This document shows, one piece after another, positions 35,599 through 46,210 of a stretch of 64,000 nt of DNA. Within the stretch, counting starts at the first letter, position 1. Every line of letters begins with the position of its first letter. The notes beneath the pieces were generated by a model. The model made no database searches and was not told where the DNA came from. It worked only from the letters and a program-made list of their open reading frames with translations. Source of the stretch: an uncultured SAR116 cluster alpha proteobacterium (GTDB lineage Bacteria; Pseudomonadota; Alphaproteobacteria; Puniceispirillales; Puniceispirillaceae). Location: positions 41,182 through 105,181 of the forward strand of contig CACNQE010000007.1 in assembly GCA_902622515.1 (NCBI GenBank), given 5' to 3'. The translations under genes were made by a program, and so were the position numbers.

Positions 35599-36471
35599 TT
35601 ATAGTGCTTCTGCACCCGAAATGATTTCTATCAATTCTTTTGTAATATTTGCCTGACGCGTTCTATTGTAGACCAAAGTCAGGCTATCTATCATATCCCC
35701 TGCGTTTCTGGTTGCATTATCCATCGCTGTCATCCTCGCAGCGAGTTCGGCTGCTGAGGACTCCAACAAAGCGCTAAAAATTTGAGTGGTAATATTACGA
35801 GGTAGCAACAACTCTAACAATTCATTTTGTTCTGGCTCATAGTCATAAACTACCAAACTTTCATTCTCCTGCTCACCAACCACATTTGCTGGAATTAAAG
35901 GCGCTACAACAACGTTTTGAGTAATAGCATTCACAAACTGATTATATATTATTGACACCTGGTCGAATTGATTATCAGCAAAACCTAGTAATATCTTTTC
36001 CGCAACGCCTTTAACTTTATTGTAATCAACATTACTGCCTTGAAGATTTTCAATACGTTCAAATGTTTTATTTAAAATTTCGCGCCCTAAGTTATCTGCT
36101 GCTTTTTTACCAACCATATAAACAAGAACAGATTTACCTTCATTTTCAAGTCTATTGATTTCTTGTCTCGTTTGCCTTGCTATTGAACCATTAAAGCCAC
36201 CACATAGGCCTTTATCTGCTGATACAACTATCAATAAATGTGTTTTTACATCTTCCCTACCAACAAGTAGTTCAGGCGCATTTGACTTATTTGCATTAGC
36301 AGCGAGACCTGAGATCACTTGCTGCATTCGGGAACTATATGGCCGCCCTGCCTCAGCAACTTCTTGCGCACGCCTTAGTTTTGCAGCCGCGACCATTTTC
36401 ATAGCAGAAGTAATCTTCTGAGTAGATTTTACGCTATTAATTCGCGTTTTTAGATCTTTTAGATTGGCCAT
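35599..36471 (-). CDS. atpG: ATP synthase F1 gamma subunit
   Basis: The 290-residue central rotor shaft. The N-terminal helix LKDLKTRINSVKSTQKITSAMKMVAAAKLRRAQ, given here only in outline (about residues 4-36), and the C-terminal helix around MDNATRNAGDMIDSLTLVYN form the coiled coil that turns inside the alpha-beta ring. DKGLCGGFN near 84 is the family signature. AAAGGAT serves as ribosome-binding site. It sits between atpA and atpD. Confidence 0.97.
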   Translation of the reverse strand: MANLKDLKTRINSVKSTQKITSAMKMVAAAKLRRAQEVAEAGRPYSSRMQQVISGLAANANKSNAPELLVGREDVKTHLLIVVSADKGLCGGFNGSIARQTRQEINRLENEGKSVLVYMVGKKAADNLGREILNKTFERIENLQGSNVDYNKVKGVAEKILLGFADNQFDQVSIIYNQFVNAITQNVVVAPLIPANVVGEQENESLVVYDYEPEQNELLELLLPRNITTQIFSALLESSAAELAARMTAMDNATRNAGDMIDSLTLVYNRTRQANITKELIEIISGAEAL

Positions 36472-36511
36472 ATGCCAATTATCCTTTTACTTAAAACTAT
36501 TTAAAGTTAAA

Positions 36512-38044
36512 TTATGCAAAGCTCTTTGTGAATATCTCAACGGCTTCTTTTAACTTACTTTCAGTATCATCAGATATTTTATTCTCAGCGCGAATATTGT
36601 CTAAAATTTCTTTCCCAGAACCCCGTAAAGCATCTAACAATCCACTTTCAAATCTTCCTATATCAGTGAGCGCAATTTTATCCAAATATCCATTTACACC
36701 CGCAAACAACACAACAACTTGCTCTTCGACTGGCATTGGAGAATATTGTGGTTGTTTTAACAACTCTGTTAACCTTGCACCACGCTCAAGCAATTGACGA
36801 GTTGATGCGTCCATATCAGACGCAAACTGGGCAAAGGCTGCCATTTCCCGATATTGGGCTAGTTCTAATTTGATAGAGCCCGCAACTTGTTTCATAGCTT
36901 TTATCTGAGCCGAAGAACCAACTCGTGATACAGACAAACCGACATTCACAGCTGGTCGAATACCTTTGTAAAATAAATCAGTCTCAAGGAATATCTGCCC
37001 ATCTGTAATTGAAATTACGTTTGTTGGAATGTAAGCAGAAACATCTCCTGCCTGCGTTTCTATGATTGGTAATGCTGTCATAGAACCAGACCCATTTGCT
37101 TCATTTAGCTTCGCTGCCCGCTCTAACAAACGAGAGTGGAGATAAAAAACATCTCCTGGATAAGCTTCACGTCCAGGTGGGCGACGAAGCAATAAACTCA
37201 TCTGGCGATAAGCGACTGCCTGCTTAGATAGATCATCATAAACAACAAGAGAGTGCATACCATTATCTCTAAAATATTCCCCCATTGCCGCTGCTGTATA
37301 TGGGGCTAAAAATTGCATAGGAGCTGGCTCTGATGCAGTTGCAGCCACCACTATTGAATATTCTAACGCACCATTTTCCTCTAATGCACGCACAAATTGC
37401 GCTACAGTAGAGCGCTTCTGACCAACTGCAACATAAATACAAAATAATTTATCGCTATCTTTTTTTGCTGAACCATTAATAAATTTTTGATTGATAAATG
37501 TATCCAACGCAATGGATGTTTTTCCAGTCTGCCGATCTCCAATTATAAGTTCGCGCTGACCACGACCAACTGGGATCAAACTATCAATTGCCTTTAATCC
37601 CGTTTGCATAGGCTCAAACACCGATTGCCGAGGCATAATACCAGGAGCTTTCACTTCGACCCTGCCTCTCTTAACATCTTTAATTGGACCTTTTCCATCT
37701 ATTGGGTTTCCAAGAGCATCAACAACACGTCCCAACAAGCCCTTTCCAATGGGAGTATCAACAATTGTTTCTGTACGCCTAACAACATCGCCTTCTTGAA
37801 TGCCTCGGTCATCGCCGAAAATCACAACTCCGACATTGTCCGTTTCAAGATTAAGTGCCATACCCTTAACATTATTGTCGAATTCAACTAGTTCACCAGC
37901 TTGTACCTGGTCAAGCCCATACACACGGGCAATACCATCTCCAACGGACAAAACTCTGCCGACTTCGGCTACTTCTGCTTCCTTACCAAAATTAGTAATT
38001 TGCTCTTTTAAAATTGCTGAAATTTCAGCTGCTCGGATATCCAT
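36512..38044 (-). CDS. atpA: ATP synthase F1 alpha subunit
   Basis: The 510-residue non-catalytic alpha subunit. The nucleotide-binding loop GDRQTGKTS lies near 170, and the [33 protein letters not shown] and ISVSRVG-type segments are standard. Its ATG overlaps the atpH stop by one base (TAATG), coupling the two. An AAGGGTG sequence inside the end of atpH is the ribosome-binding site. Confidence 0.98.
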   Translation of the reverse strand: MDIRAAEISAILKEQITNFGKEAEVAEVGRVLSVGDGIARVYGLDQVQAGELVEFDNNVKGMALNLETDNVGVVIFGDDRGIQEGDVVRRTETIVDTPIGKGLLGRVVDALGNPIDGKGPIKDVKRGRVEVKAPGIMPRQSVFEPMQTGLKAIDSLIPVGRGQRELIIGDRQTGKTSIALDTFINQKFINGSAKKDSDKLFCIYVAVGQKRSTVAQFVRALEENGALEYSIVVAATASEPAPMQFLAPYTAAAMGEYFRDNGMHSLVVYDDLSKQAVAYRQMSLLLRRPPGREAYPGDVFYLHSRLLERAAKLNEANGSGSMTALPIIETQAGDVSAYIPTNVISITDGQIFLETDLFYKGIRPAVNVGLSVSRVGSSAQIKAMKQVAGSIKLELAQYREMAAFAQFASDMDASTRQLLERGARLTELLKQPQYSPMPVEEQVVVLFAGVNGYLDKIALTDIGRFESGLLDALRGSGKEILDNIRAENKISDDTESKLKEAVEIFTKSFA

Positions 38045-38598
38045 TATGTAACACCCTTCATGGCCGTTTCTAGCCTGTTCAGTTTAGTTTTAAGTGATGT
38101 ATCGATCATACGAGATCCTATTCGAATTACAAGACCACCAATCAAAGATGGATCAACCCGCATGACAAGCGACACATCTTTGGCTCCTGCAATAGATATA
38201 ATCGATTTCTGAATTTGCGCCTGACGCTCGTCGTTGAGCGGAACAGCTGACACAACCTCAGCTAATACTTTTCCGCGCCTTTTATCAACTTCCTTATTAA
38301 ACGCAGAAATGATATTTGAGATTGAAAACAAACGACCGTTTTTAGCAATTGTTCCAACAAATTGCACAACTAACCTATTTGCGTCGGCTTGCTGCAATAT
38401 TTTGGTTACTGATGCTGATTTTTCGTCTGCTCCAAACACTGGGGAATAGATTAATTTTTGTAGATCTTGGTTGCCGTCAATTAATCCTTTAAAGGAATTA
38501 AGGTCTTGTAAAATACTATCAACTTGCTTGGACTCAATAGCTAACTGGTACAAAGCTGTTGCATATCTGCCAGCCAAACCTGCTGTTATCGTACTCAC
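38044..38598 (-). CDS. atpH: ATP synthase F1 delta subunit
   Basis: The delta subunit, 184 residues, forms the peripheral-stalk link on top of F1. Features are [16 protein letters not shown] at the start, a [10 protein letters not shown] segment, and the C-terminal [25 protein letters not shown] signature. The start is a GTG at 38598, seven bases after AAAAAAGGG; an upstream in-frame ATG would add 11 residues in front of the normal N-terminus and would include the ribosome-binding site. It is the first gene of the operon; priA lies 125 bases or so upstream on the same strand. Confidence 0.93.
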   Translation of the reverse strand: MSTITAGLAGRYATALYQLAIESKQVDSILQDLNSFKGLIDGNQDLQKLIYSPVFGADEKSASVTKILQQADANRLVVQFVGTIAKNGRLFSISNIISAFNKEVDKRRGKVLAEVVSAVPLNDERQAQIQKSIISIAGAKDVSLVMRVDPSLIGGLVIRIGSRMIDTSLKTKLNRLETAMKGVT

Positions 38599-38756
38599 AT
38601 TTAAACCCTTTTTTAACCTCGAACGAAACATCCATTAAGTGTCACGAACATGTTCAACAATCTCATCATAGTGAGCTATCATACGACCACAGTAAAGGCA
38701 AGTATTTGTATCTATATTACCACTAAAAATTTGCTATTTTTTAATTCTCGGCATAA

Positions 38757-41018
38757 CTACATAAAATTATAGGGATCTATATCAATTTGCCTTCTAATTA
38801 TAGCTGGCATTACTAGGTTTGAATGCCAACTACGAATGATTTTTTGCATATTCACTTTTTTTGGAGCATTTACTAAAAATCTAAATCGATGTCGTCCCTT
38901 TATTTTATAAATTGGCGCAGGTGCAGGCCCGTGAATATATACATCTTCAAATTGTGGTTTTAGATTAGCCAATTTTTTAACATAGGTTGTGATAGCAGCT
39001 TCATCTATACTCGAGTAGATTATTGCAGCAAGCCTTCTGTAAGGGGGCATATTTGCAGAATCCCGCATCTCTAATTCTAATTTAAAATAGTTATCTCTTT
39101 TTTGTTTTTTCAAAGCTTGCAAAACTGGGTGAAATGGCTCTGACGTTTGAATAAAAACCGTCCCTCTTTGGTTTTCTCGTCCAGACCTTCCAGCAACTTG
39201 TGTTAATATCTGAAATGTTCTTTCTCCAGCACGCAAATCACCCCCAGATAATCCAAAGTCACCGTCAATTACAGCAACACAAGTTAATTTTGGAAAATGA
39301 TGCCCTTTTGAAACCATTTGAGTCCCAATAATAATGTCAACTTCTCCCTTCTCAATAGATTGAATCGTGGGCTCTATTTGCTTAGGGTTGGAAAGCGTAT
39401 CACTTGAGAGTATTGTTACTCTTGCATCTGGAAAAAGCTCATATACCTCCTCAGCTAAACGCTCAACACCTGGACCTACTAGCTGAATAGTGTCTGTTTG
39501 CCCGCAAGACTGACACTTATTTTCAAATGGACGAGCAACACCACACTGATGACAACGCAGCAAATTATTAAGTCTGTGTGTAACAAGTAAGCTATCACAT
39601 TGATGGCAACTTTGCTTCATGCCGCACCCATTGCAAACACTAATTGGTGCATACCCCCTCCGATTTAAATATAACAATACCTGTTGTTTCGAATTTAACT
39701 TTTCCTTTATATTTGAAATTAGAGGCTCACTTATCCATTTGCCGAACAAAGGTTTATTTTTTGTTAAATCAATCGTTTGAATGTCTGGCATAGTAGCGAG
39801 ACCATATCTGTTTGTAAGCGTTATGTGCTGATAGCGCCCAGATAACATGTTTGTCCAGCTTTCTAGAGAAGGGGTTGCGCTTGCAAGAATAATGTTGCAT
39901 TCAGCAAGTTTAGCACGAAGAATAGCCATATCTCTGGCATTGTAAATTACCTGTTCTTCTTGCTTATAACCAACATCATGTTCTTCATCAACCACGATTA
40001 AACTCAAACTGCTAAAAGGAAGAAATAAGGCTGAACGTGCACCAACCACCACCCCTGGATATCCCTCGTTTATTTCGCGCCATATAATCTTTTTTTTGCT
40101 CGCTGTAATACCGGAATGCCAAATATATGGAGTAAACCCGAACCATCTATTAAATCTATCAACCCAACCTGCGGTGAGAGCAATTTCAGGTAATAAAATT
40201 AAGCATTGTTTACCAGATAATATTTGCCTTTTTACTGATTCAAAATAAACTTCCGTTTTTCCCGAACCTGTAACACCGTCAAGTAACACAATATTAAATT
40301 TATTTTCATGGACAATGATTTGGTCGGCCGCTTGCTGTTGTTCGATGCTGAGATTTAATCTGCTTGCTGCACCAATAGCTGTTTTTAGATGTTTAAGAAT
40401 GGTTTGCGTATCTTCTTTTGGTTTTAAAGAATTTTGTACCCTCTCGAGCTGACCTTCCTGAAACATCGAATTTATAGTATTCCTACTTACCCCAATCTCC
40501 TTACGAAGGGTATTAATTGAAACGGGTGGTTTTTGCATGCACCAATTAATAACCTTTTTTCTTGCTTTAGATAATTTCACCATTTCAAATTGAGCTGCTG
40601 AGGATAGACTATAATAAAATATTGGGGTTTCATCCTTATATGCATTTGGTGCAGATAGCAGCGCACGAAGTACTTGTCCAAATGGTGCCATTGTCCATTC
40701 ACTTACTTTCTCTAAGAATTTGAGATTACATAGTTTAATTGGAGACAAGCCACTGATGGACAAAATTTGTTTTAATTTTGAATGCTTGATTTCAGTCTCA
40801 TATTCAAGACTGTATACCACTCCCCATATAGTCCGATTTCTAAAAGATACTTTTACAATATTGCCAATTTGAATCTGTGTGCCTTTGCTTACAAGATAAT
40901 CAAATTCACTTTTTTCATTTTGGGAATTTTGTGAAGATATCGGGACAGATACTCTTACTTTGGCTATCAAAAAAAGTAGTTCATTTTTTTTAACTAAATT
41001 ATCTCGTAAAAAAGCCAT
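38757..41018 (-). CDS. priA: Primosomal replication helicase PriA
   Basis: PriA reloads the replisome at repaired or stalled forks. The 753-residue protein has the N-terminal DNA-binding region, the helicase P-loop DGVTGSGKTEVYFE near 245, the DEEHD box near 335, and the eight-cysteine zinc module in the middle (CNGCGMKQSCHQC, then CHQCG and CQSCG), followed by the helicase-2 domain with GTQMVSKGHHFP and QVAGRAGR-like QVAGRSGR. The start has no clear ribosome-binding site. It diverges from fsa, and the atp operon follows. Confidence 0.95.
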   Translation of the reverse strand: MAFLRDNLVKKNELLFLIAKVRVSVPISSQNSQNEKSEFDYLVSKGTQIQIGNIVKVSFRNRTIWGVVYSLEYETEIKHSKLKQILSISGLSPIKLCNLKFLEKVSEWTMAPFGQVLRALLSAPNAYKDETPIFYYSLSSAAQFEMVKLSKARKKVINWCMQKPPVSINTLRKEIGVSRNTINSMFQEGQLERVQNSLKPKEDTQTILKHLKTAIGAASRLNLSIEQQQAADQIIVHENKFNIVLLDGVTGSGKTEVYFESVKRQILSGKQCLILLPEIALTAGWVDRFNRWFGFTPYIWHSGITASKKKIIWREINEGYPGVVVGARSALFLPFSSLSLIVVDEEHDVGYKQEEQVIYNARDMAILRAKLAECNIILASATPSLESWTNMLSGRYQHITLTNRYGLATMPDIQTIDLTKNKPLFGKWISEPLISNIKEKLNSKQQVLLYLNRRGYAPISVCNGCGMKQSCHQCDSLLVTHRLNNLLRCHQCGVARPFENKCQSCGQTDTIQLVGPGVERLAEEVYELFPDARVTILSSDTLSNPKQIEPTIQSIEKGEVDIIIGTQMVSKGHHFPKLTCVAVIDGDFGLSGGDLRAGERTFQILTQVAGRSGRENQRGTVFIQTSEPFHPVLQALKKQKRDNYFKLELEMRDSANMPPYRRLAAIIYSSIDEAAITTYVKKLANLKPQFEDVYIHGPAPAPIYKIKGRHRFRFLVNAPKKVNMQKIIRSWHSNLVMPAIIRRQIDIDPYNFM

Positions 41019-41038
41019 TTCAAACCGTCATAGATTTA

Positions 41039-41060
41039 TTGTTGCAAGCACACGCAACAA
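41039..41060. promoter_or_regulatory. Inverted repeat in the priA-fsa divergent gap
   Basis: TTGTTGC (41039-41045) and GCAACAA (41054-41060) are perfect seven-base inverted repeats around an eight-base spacer. They overlap the candidate fsa -35 and lie about 20-40 bases before the divergent priA start, a position suited to an operator acting on one or both genes. Protein partner unknown. Confidence 0.35.
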
Positions 41061-41071
41061 AACTGTAGACT
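41042..41071 (+). promoter_or_regulatory. Candidate promoter for fsa
   Basis: TTGCAA (41042-41047) and TAGACT (41066-41071) are 18 bases apart, about 58 bases before the fsa start. Four matches each to consensus. The inverted repeat at 41039-41060 covers its -35. Confidence 0.3.
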
Positions 41072-41128
41072 AAACATATAAAGACTGCAAAATTTACATC
41101 ACAAAAATTAACCAATCAGGGACCCGTC

Positions 41129-41782
41129 ATGAAATTATTCTTGGATACTGCTGATATTAACGAAATTTCGGAACTCAATCAAACAGGTCTAGTTGATGGG
41201 ATTACAACAAACCCCTCTTTGATTGCTAAATCTGGACGCAATATTATTGAAGCCATTGAAGAAATTTGTGATATTATCTCTGGTCCTGTCAGTGCTGAGG
41301 TTACTGCGACAGACTATCATGGAATGATGGATGAAGGAAAAAGGCTGGCTAAAATTGCAAGTAACGTTACGGTTAAACTTCCGTTAACATCAGATGGCTT
41401 AAAAGCATGTGCTAGCTTACGCAGTCAAAATATTTTAGTAAATGTAACGTTATGTTTTTCGACAGCGCAAGCCCTACTAGCTGCAAAAGCTGGAGCAAGC
41501 TTTATTTCTCCATTTGTTGGAAGGTTAGATGATATTGGGTCTGATGGAATGAACCTGATAAGCGAAATTGCAGAGGTTTATTCTAATTATAATTATTCAA
41601 CTGAAATTTTGGTGGCTTCAGTTAGAGGTGTTCAACATGTGGTTGATGCTGCTTTAGTGGGAGCTGATGTTGCAACAATTCCTCCGAAAATTATGCTTCA
41701 AATGTACAAGCATCCTCTAACGGATAAGGGATTAGCTGATTTCTTAGCTGATTGGAAGTCAACAAACCAGTCAATTTTATAG
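41129..41782 (+). CDS. fsa: Transaldolase-like fructose-6-phosphate aldolase
   Basis: The 217-residue protein belongs to the short transaldolase/FSA group. The start [13 protein letters not shown], the [14 protein letters not shown] segment near 26, the Schiff-base lysine in [12 protein letters not shown] (about Lys86) and the C-terminal [23 protein letters not shown] motif are typical. Members act as transaldolase in the pentose phosphate pathway or as F6P aldolase; sequence alone does not settle which, though as the only candidate here a transaldolase role is likely. It diverges from priA and precedes DUF484 and xerC. Confidence 0.88.
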   Translation: MKLFLDTADINEISELNQTGLVDGITTNPSLIAKSGRNIIEAIEEICDIISGPVSAEVTATDYHGMMDEGKRLAKIASNVTVKLPLTSDGLKACASLRSQNILVNVTLCFSTAQALLAAKAGASFISPFVGRLDDIGSDGMNLISEIAEVYSNYNYSTEILVASVRGVQHVVDAALVGADVATIPPKIMLQMYKHPLTDKGLADFLADWKSTNQSIL

Positions 41783-41814
41783 AGTCTAAGTATAGCAACC
41801 AAAAGGGCTCTGGT

Positions 41815-42549
41815 ATGAGCAATGACATAATTGATGAAAAATTAGTATCTGTATTTCTTGATAATAATCCAGATTATTTGAAGACATATCTTAATGCACG
41901 AGTCAAAATTCTTTCAAAAGAAAAATCAAATAAAACAGCAAAATTCAACGACCAAAAAATAGATGGCAATATAATCGACGTTACTGGAGAAATTGCAAAA
42001 CGCGCGACGGAAGAGGCTCGCATACTTTCAGAAAAAAATTTGTCATTAATTGATGATGTAGAAGATAATACAAAAAAATGGCAAAGATTACTTAACGTTG
42101 CAATTGCTTTTATACGCATCAGAAATTTAAAACAGTTTTCAGATATGGTAGATGAAAAATTACCTTTGATTCTTGAGCTTGCAGGTGCGAGGCTTCTAAT
42201 GCCAAAAGAATTTGCCATCAAGGATGCTGAAGAATATGGTTTTCTTGTGCTACCTGCCAAGCAAATTCAAAAAATAAAAGAAGCTAAGTCTGTTTATCTT
42301 GGGCCACCACCGGAATTGGGGTTAACCTTATTCTCCAACCCTAAGGCGTCTATAGCTGTCATTTCCTTACCGGAACACCTTCCTGCCCAAATATCAGAGT
42401 CGGTACTTTTATTAGCTGGACGAGACAAAAATAGTTTTCAATTCGGCAATACAGACGCAATATTTTCCAATTTATCCAACATTATAGGAATATGTTTAGC
42501 AACTATATTAAGTCTAAAAATAGAAAAATATGACAATGAACTCCTATAA
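41815..42549 (+). CDS. DUF484-family protein
   Basis: The 244-residue protein matches DUF484 in layout: an N-terminal helical part with VSVFLDNNPDYLKTYL near 12-28, a coiled middle section, then a GAF-like domain with the family's L-G-P-P-P motif (residues around 160) and a C-terminal LLLAGRDKNSFQFGNTDAIFSNL stretch. DUF484 genes stand beside xerC in many proteobacteria, but no function is known. The ATG at 41815 follows AAAAGGG; an open extension upstream would run into fsa. It overlaps xerC by 20 bases. Confidence 0.85.
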   Translation: MSNDIIDEKLVSVFLDNNPDYLKTYLNARVKILSKEKSNKTAKFNDQKIDGNIIDVTGEIAKRATEEARILSEKNLSLIDDVEDNTKKWQRLLNVAIAFIRIRNLKQFSDMVDEKLPLILELAGARLLMPKEFAIKDAEEYGFLVLPAKQIQKIKEAKSVYLGPPPELGLTLFSNPKASIAVISLPEHLPAQISESVLLLAGRDKNSFQFGNTDAIFSNLSNIIGICLATILSLKIEKYDNELL

Positions 42550-43456
42550 TATTGATGCAAAAATATTTGCTAAATATGCCGATAGTTGGTTAGGTTGGCT
42601 TTCATCTGTAAAACATTATCAATCTCACACAGTAGACGCGTATAAAGGGGATCTCGCAAACTATATTGGTTGTCTAACAAGATATAATGAGGTTGATTTC
42701 AAGCCAAGTAGAGCCACTTTTAGAATTTGGCTTTCTGAAATGTATGCGTCTGAGTGCGCTAAAACAACAATTGCAAGGAGGGTTTCTGCTTTACGAAGTT
42801 TTAGCCGTTATTGTAATCGCCATAAGATTTTTAAAAATTTGGATATAAGCTGGATGAAATCTCCCAAATTGCCAATTTCACTCCCAAAGGCTATCAGTGT
42901 AAGTGATGCATCATTATTACTTGAGTTAGTTGAAAAAAGGTCCAATCAAACTTGGGAAAATGATAGAGATATAGCAATTTTATACCTTATGTATGGATGC
43001 GGGCTTCGATTAGCAGAGACACTAAGCATTACACCTGCACATCTTTCTGACCCAAATTGGCTGAGAATTATTGGGAAAGGGGGGAAAACTAGAGATGTCC
43101 CTGTCTTACCAGTCGTAGCAGAGTCACTGCAAACTGCAATTCAAAGCTGTCCTTTTAGGCTTGAGCATAATAAACCCATTTTTTTATCAAAAAGGGGGCT
43201 AACGCTTGGGCCGAGAGCAGTACAAAGAATGGTCGAGAAACTTAGGATTACTGCTAATCTTCCTTCAGAAACGACACCTCACACATTGCGACATGCTTTC
43301 GCAACTCATCTTTTGTCTGCTGGAGGTGATTTAAGAGCTATTCAAGAATTACTTGGTCATTCAAGCCTATCAACCACACAACGTTATACTCATATTGATA
43401 CGAAACAGCTTTCGGAAATTCATCAACAAACACACCCACGTGCTAAAAAAGCTTAA
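42530..43456 (+). CDS. xerC: Tyrosine recombinase XerC
   Basis: XerC and XerD resolve chromosome dimers at dif. The 308-residue protein has the N-terminal SAM-like DNA-binding domain and the catalytic C-terminal domain: the first arginine in GCGLRLAETLS near 152, the lysine in GKGGKTRDVP near 184, H-x-x-R in TPHTLRHAFATHLL near 250, the second histidine in LGHSSLSTTQRYTH and the nucleophile tyrosine in that segment (near 288). The overlap with DUF484 and the priA-fsa-DUF484-xerC context support XerC over XerD. The start may be 42530 or the ATG two codons later. Confidence 0.9.
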   Translation: MTMNSYNIDAKIFAKYADSWLGWLSSVKHYQSHTVDAYKGDLANYIGCLTRYNEVDFKPSRATFRIWLSEMYASECAKTTIARRVSALRSFSRYCNRHKIFKNLDISWMKSPKLPISLPKAISVSDASLLLELVEKRSNQTWENDRDIAILYLMYGCGLRLAETLSITPAHLSDPNWLRIIGKGGKTRDVPVLPVVAESLQTAIQSCPFRLEHNKPIFLSKRGLTLGPRAVQRMVEKLRITANLPSETTPHTLRHAFATHLLSAGGDLRAIQELLGHSSLSTTQRYTHIDTKQLSEIHQQTHPRAKKA

Positions 43457-43489
43457 AAATAGTAAGTCAGCGCAAAATAGTCTGATTTC

Positions 43490-44899
43490 TTAAATATGAA
43501 TGGCGCCGGTGCCAATCGCAAGCGCAGCTTCTTTTACAGCTTCATTCATTGTTGGATGCCCATGACAAGTGCGAGCGATATCCTCTGCAGATGACCCAAA
43601 CGACATACCAACTGCTATTTCATGTATCATCGTTCCAGCCTCATAACCTATGATGTGAGCCCCTAGAAGTTTGTCTGTCTTCTTATCAGCAAGTAATTTA
43701 ACCATGCCATCAGTATGCCCTGTCGCTCTTGCTCGACTGTTTGCAAGAAATGGAAAAACACCTTTGTTGTAAGAAATACCTTTATCTTTAATTTGTTCTT
43801 CCGTAAGGCCAATAGTTGCAACTTCTGGTGCTGTATAAACAATTCCTGGCACAAGAGAATAATCAACATGCCCAAAATGCCCTGCCATGATTTCTACAGC
43901 GGCCACTCCATCCTCTTCCGCTTTATGTGCAAGCATAGGGCCCTCAATAACATCTCCAATAGCGTAGATGCCTTCCCTATTTGTTTGAAATTTATCATCT
44001 ACCTTAATATGGCCTTTCTGAGTGAGTTCTATCCCTAACTTCTCTAAGCCGAGACCCTCAATGTATGGTTTACGACCAATAGCAACCAATGCAACGTTGC
44101 AACTGAGCTTACTTTCTTGTTGTGTTTTACTATCTTGCAAAATTAAGCTGATAGATGATTTTGATTTCTTTGCCTCCTTAACACCTTTCCCTAGATTAAA
44201 TTTTATACCCTGCTTCTCTAAAATGGCTTTGAACTTGGTGGCAATCTCGGCATCCATCCCTGCCAAAATTCGTGGTAAAAAGTCAACAACCTCAACTTCT
44301 GCTCCAAGGCGTGACCAAACAGTACCCATTTCGAGACCAATATACCCGGCCCCCACAACTACAAGCTTTTTTGGTAATTCTGAGAGCTCTAGAGCGCCAG
44401 TTGAAGAAACAATTTGTTTCTCATCAATCGACATCGAAGCTAGGTTGGTTGGCTCAGAACCGGTTGCTATTATAATTTTATCAGCTTTAAATTCCCCTTT
44501 ATCGCGACCTTCTATAATATTAACTACACCAGAGGAAGTTATTTGAGCGGAACCAATTAAATGGGAAACTTTGTTTTTTGCAAAAAGCTGACTAATTCCA
44601 GTGGTAAGACCAGATACAATATCTGATTTATGTTTTAGCATTTTTTTAATGTCTAACTTCACCTGACTTACATCAATGCCAAGAGTTGATAGGTGTTTTT
44701 GTTTTGCCTCTGCGAATTTTTCGGATGCATTTAGTAAAGCTTTAGACGGAATACAACCAACATTAAGACATGTCCCTCCTAGGGTGCTTCTTTTTTCAAC
44801 GCATGCGACCTTCATCCCCAACTGAGCTGCTCTTATTGCAGCAACATAGCCTCCAGGTCCAGCACCAATAACTATTAAGTCATATTTTTGCACCGTCAT
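43490..44899 (-). CDS. lpd: Dihydrolipoyl dehydrogenase (E3)
   Basis: The FAD enzyme that reoxidises dihydrolipoamide in 2-oxo acid dehydrogenase complexes. The 469-residue protein has the GAGPGGY FAD loop near 12, the redox disulfide C-L-N-V-G-C near 44-49, the second nucleotide loop VVVGAGYIGLEMG near 180, AIGDV near 310 and the catalytic HGHPT-type motif near the C-terminus. An AAAGGT ribosome-binding site precedes the ATG. It is the last gene of the mdh-sucCDAB-lpd block and so most likely serves the 2-oxoglutarate dehydrogenase complex. Confidence 0.97.
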   Translation of the reverse strand: MTVQKYDLIVIGAGPGGYVAAIRAAQLGMKVACVEKRSTLGGTCLNVGCIPSKALLNASEKFAEAKQKHLSTLGIDVSQVKLDIKKMLKHKSDIVSGLTTGISQLFAKNKVSHLIGSAQITSSGVVNIIEGRDKGEFKADKIIIATGSEPTNLASMSIDEKQIVSSTGALELSELPKKLVVVGAGYIGLEMGTVWSRLGAEVEVVDFLPRILAGMDAEIATKFKAILEKQGIKFNLGKGVKEAKKSKSSISLILQDSKTQQESKLSCNVALVAIGRKPYIEGLGLEKLGIELTQKGHIKVDDKFQTNREGIYAIGDVIEGPMLAHKAEEDGVAAVEIMAGHFGHVDYSLVPGIVYTAPEVATIGLTEEQIKDKGISYNKGVFPFLANSRARATGHTDGMVKLLADKKTDKLLGAHIIGYEAGTMIHEIAVGMSFGSSAEDIARTCHGHPTMNEAVKEAALAIGTGAIHI

Positions 44900-44962
44900 T
44901 TTATTTATACCTTTTCCAAATAGGTTGTTTGATGTAGTTTTTGTCCAATAAAATAAATAGGT

Positions 44963-46171
44963 TTATATGTCTAAAAGCAATCTTCTTGGGTCTTCAATTG
45001 ATTCTTTTACTCTAACTAAAAATGATACGGCTTCCCTTCCATCAATAATTCGGTGATCATAAGACAACGCTAAGTACATCATTGGGCGAATAACTATTTC
45101 ATCACCAACAGCAATGGGCCGCTTTTGTATTTTATGCATTCCTAGGATGGCGCTCTGCGGAGTGTTTAAAATAGGGGTAGACATTAATGAACCATAAACT
45201 CCGCCATTAGATATCGTAAAAGTTCCCCCAGACATATCCGATGGTGCAAGCCCACCATCTCGAGCCTTTAATCCATATCCTGCGACCGAGGTCTCTATTT
45301 CCGCAATGGATAAATCTTGTGCGTCTTTTATAACAGGAACGACCAGACCTTGAGGAGTGCCAACAGCGACTCCAATATTATAATAATCTTTATAGATAAT
45401 ATCGTTATCGTTAATTTCAGCATTAACCGCCGGAAACTCACGCAAACCTGATATACAGGCTTTCACAAAAAATCCCATAAATCCAAGTCTAGCATCATGG
45501 TTTTTCTCAAAACTATCTTTATATTGGGAACGCAGTTCCATTACTGCAGTCATATCTACTTCATTGAAAGTAGTAAGCATTGCAGCTGTATTTTGTGCCT
45601 CTTTCAACCTCTGTGCAATAACACGCCTTAATCGCGACATAGGCACTCTCTCTTCTCGTAGATCATCTGTTTTATTTTCAAGAGTTTCAGATATGTGAGA
45701 TATAGAGCTAGCACTCAAAGATGAAGGAACATTAGATACTTCTTTTTCTAGGAAAGATAAAACATCCCCTTTTGTTAATCTCCCATCTTTTCCTGATGCT
45801 GGAATCGAGCTTGCATCTAAATTATTTTCTTCTACCAGCCTGCGTACCGCAGGAGAAAGGTTTAAAGCTTGTGGTTGTATTTTTTCTTCATTTTTATTTT
45901 CGATAGGTTGCTTAAACTCAGCAGCTGCAACAGCGCCTTCTTGTAAAAGTGCTAAAATGGCATCCACCTCAACTGTATCCCCTTCTTGTGCAACTATATC
46001 AGTTAGCACCCCCGCCTTTGGTGAAGGAACTTCAAGAGATACCTTGTCAGTTTCAAGCTCCACTATGGGCTCATCAGCATTAACTTTCTCGCCGACGTTT
46101 TTCATCCATTTAGCAACTGTAGCCTCAACAACTGATTCACCTAATACAGGGACTTTAATTTCAATAGACAT
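44963..46171 (-). CDS. sucB: Dihydrolipoyl succinyltransferase (E2) of 2-oxoglutarate dehydrogenase
   Basis: The E2 core of 402 residues. It has one lipoyl domain (about 1-76) with the lipoylated lysine in [12 protein letters not shown] near 43, a peripheral-subunit-binding domain around 105-140 ([18 protein letters not shown] and GRLTKGDV) and the catalytic acyltransferase domain with [11 protein letters not shown] and the C-terminal active-site [13 protein letters not shown] short proline-poor linker joins the parts. AAAGGAG stands before the ATG. It lies between sucA and lpd. Confidence 0.96.
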   Translation of the reverse strand: MSIEIKVPVLGESVVEATVAKWMKNVGEKVNADEPIVELETDKVSLEVPSPKAGVLTDIVAQEGDTVEVDAILALLQEGAVAAAEFKQPIENKNEEKIQPQALNLSPAVRRLVEENNLDASSIPASGKDGRLTKGDVLSFLEKEVSNVPSSLSASSISHISETLENKTDDLREERVPMSRLRRVIAQRLKEAQNTAAMLTTFNEVDMTAVMELRSQYKDSFEKNHDARLGFMGFFVKACISGLREFPAVNAEINDNDIIYKDYYNIGVAVGTPQGLVVPVIKDAQDLSIAEIETSVAGYGLKARDGGLAPSDMSGGTFTISNGGVYGSLMSTPILNTPQSAILGMHKIQKRPIAVGDEIVIRPMMYLALSYDHRIIDGREAVSFLVRVKESIEDPRRLLLDI

Positions 46172-46210
46172 TCGCGTGATATCTCCTTTGATAAGCGCTA
46201 AAGTTTACGT

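Noticed and set aside
38646..38655. GAACATGTTC palindrome in the atpH leader as a LexA site
   Set aside because: LexA boxes have longer spacing between half sites, both in the alphaproteobacterial and the Gram-positive forms, and the atp operon is not an SOS target.
43464..43488. Hairpin AAGTCAG/CTGATTT between convergent xerC and lpd as a two-way terminator
   Set aside because: The stem has a G-U pair and an 11-base loop, with only a weak T-rich tail on the lpd side and none on the xerC side.
44022..44546. 174-codon open frame opposite lpd
   Set aside because: A long antisense shadow of a well-conserved gene; serine/proline-rich composition is what the reverse complement of lpd would give.
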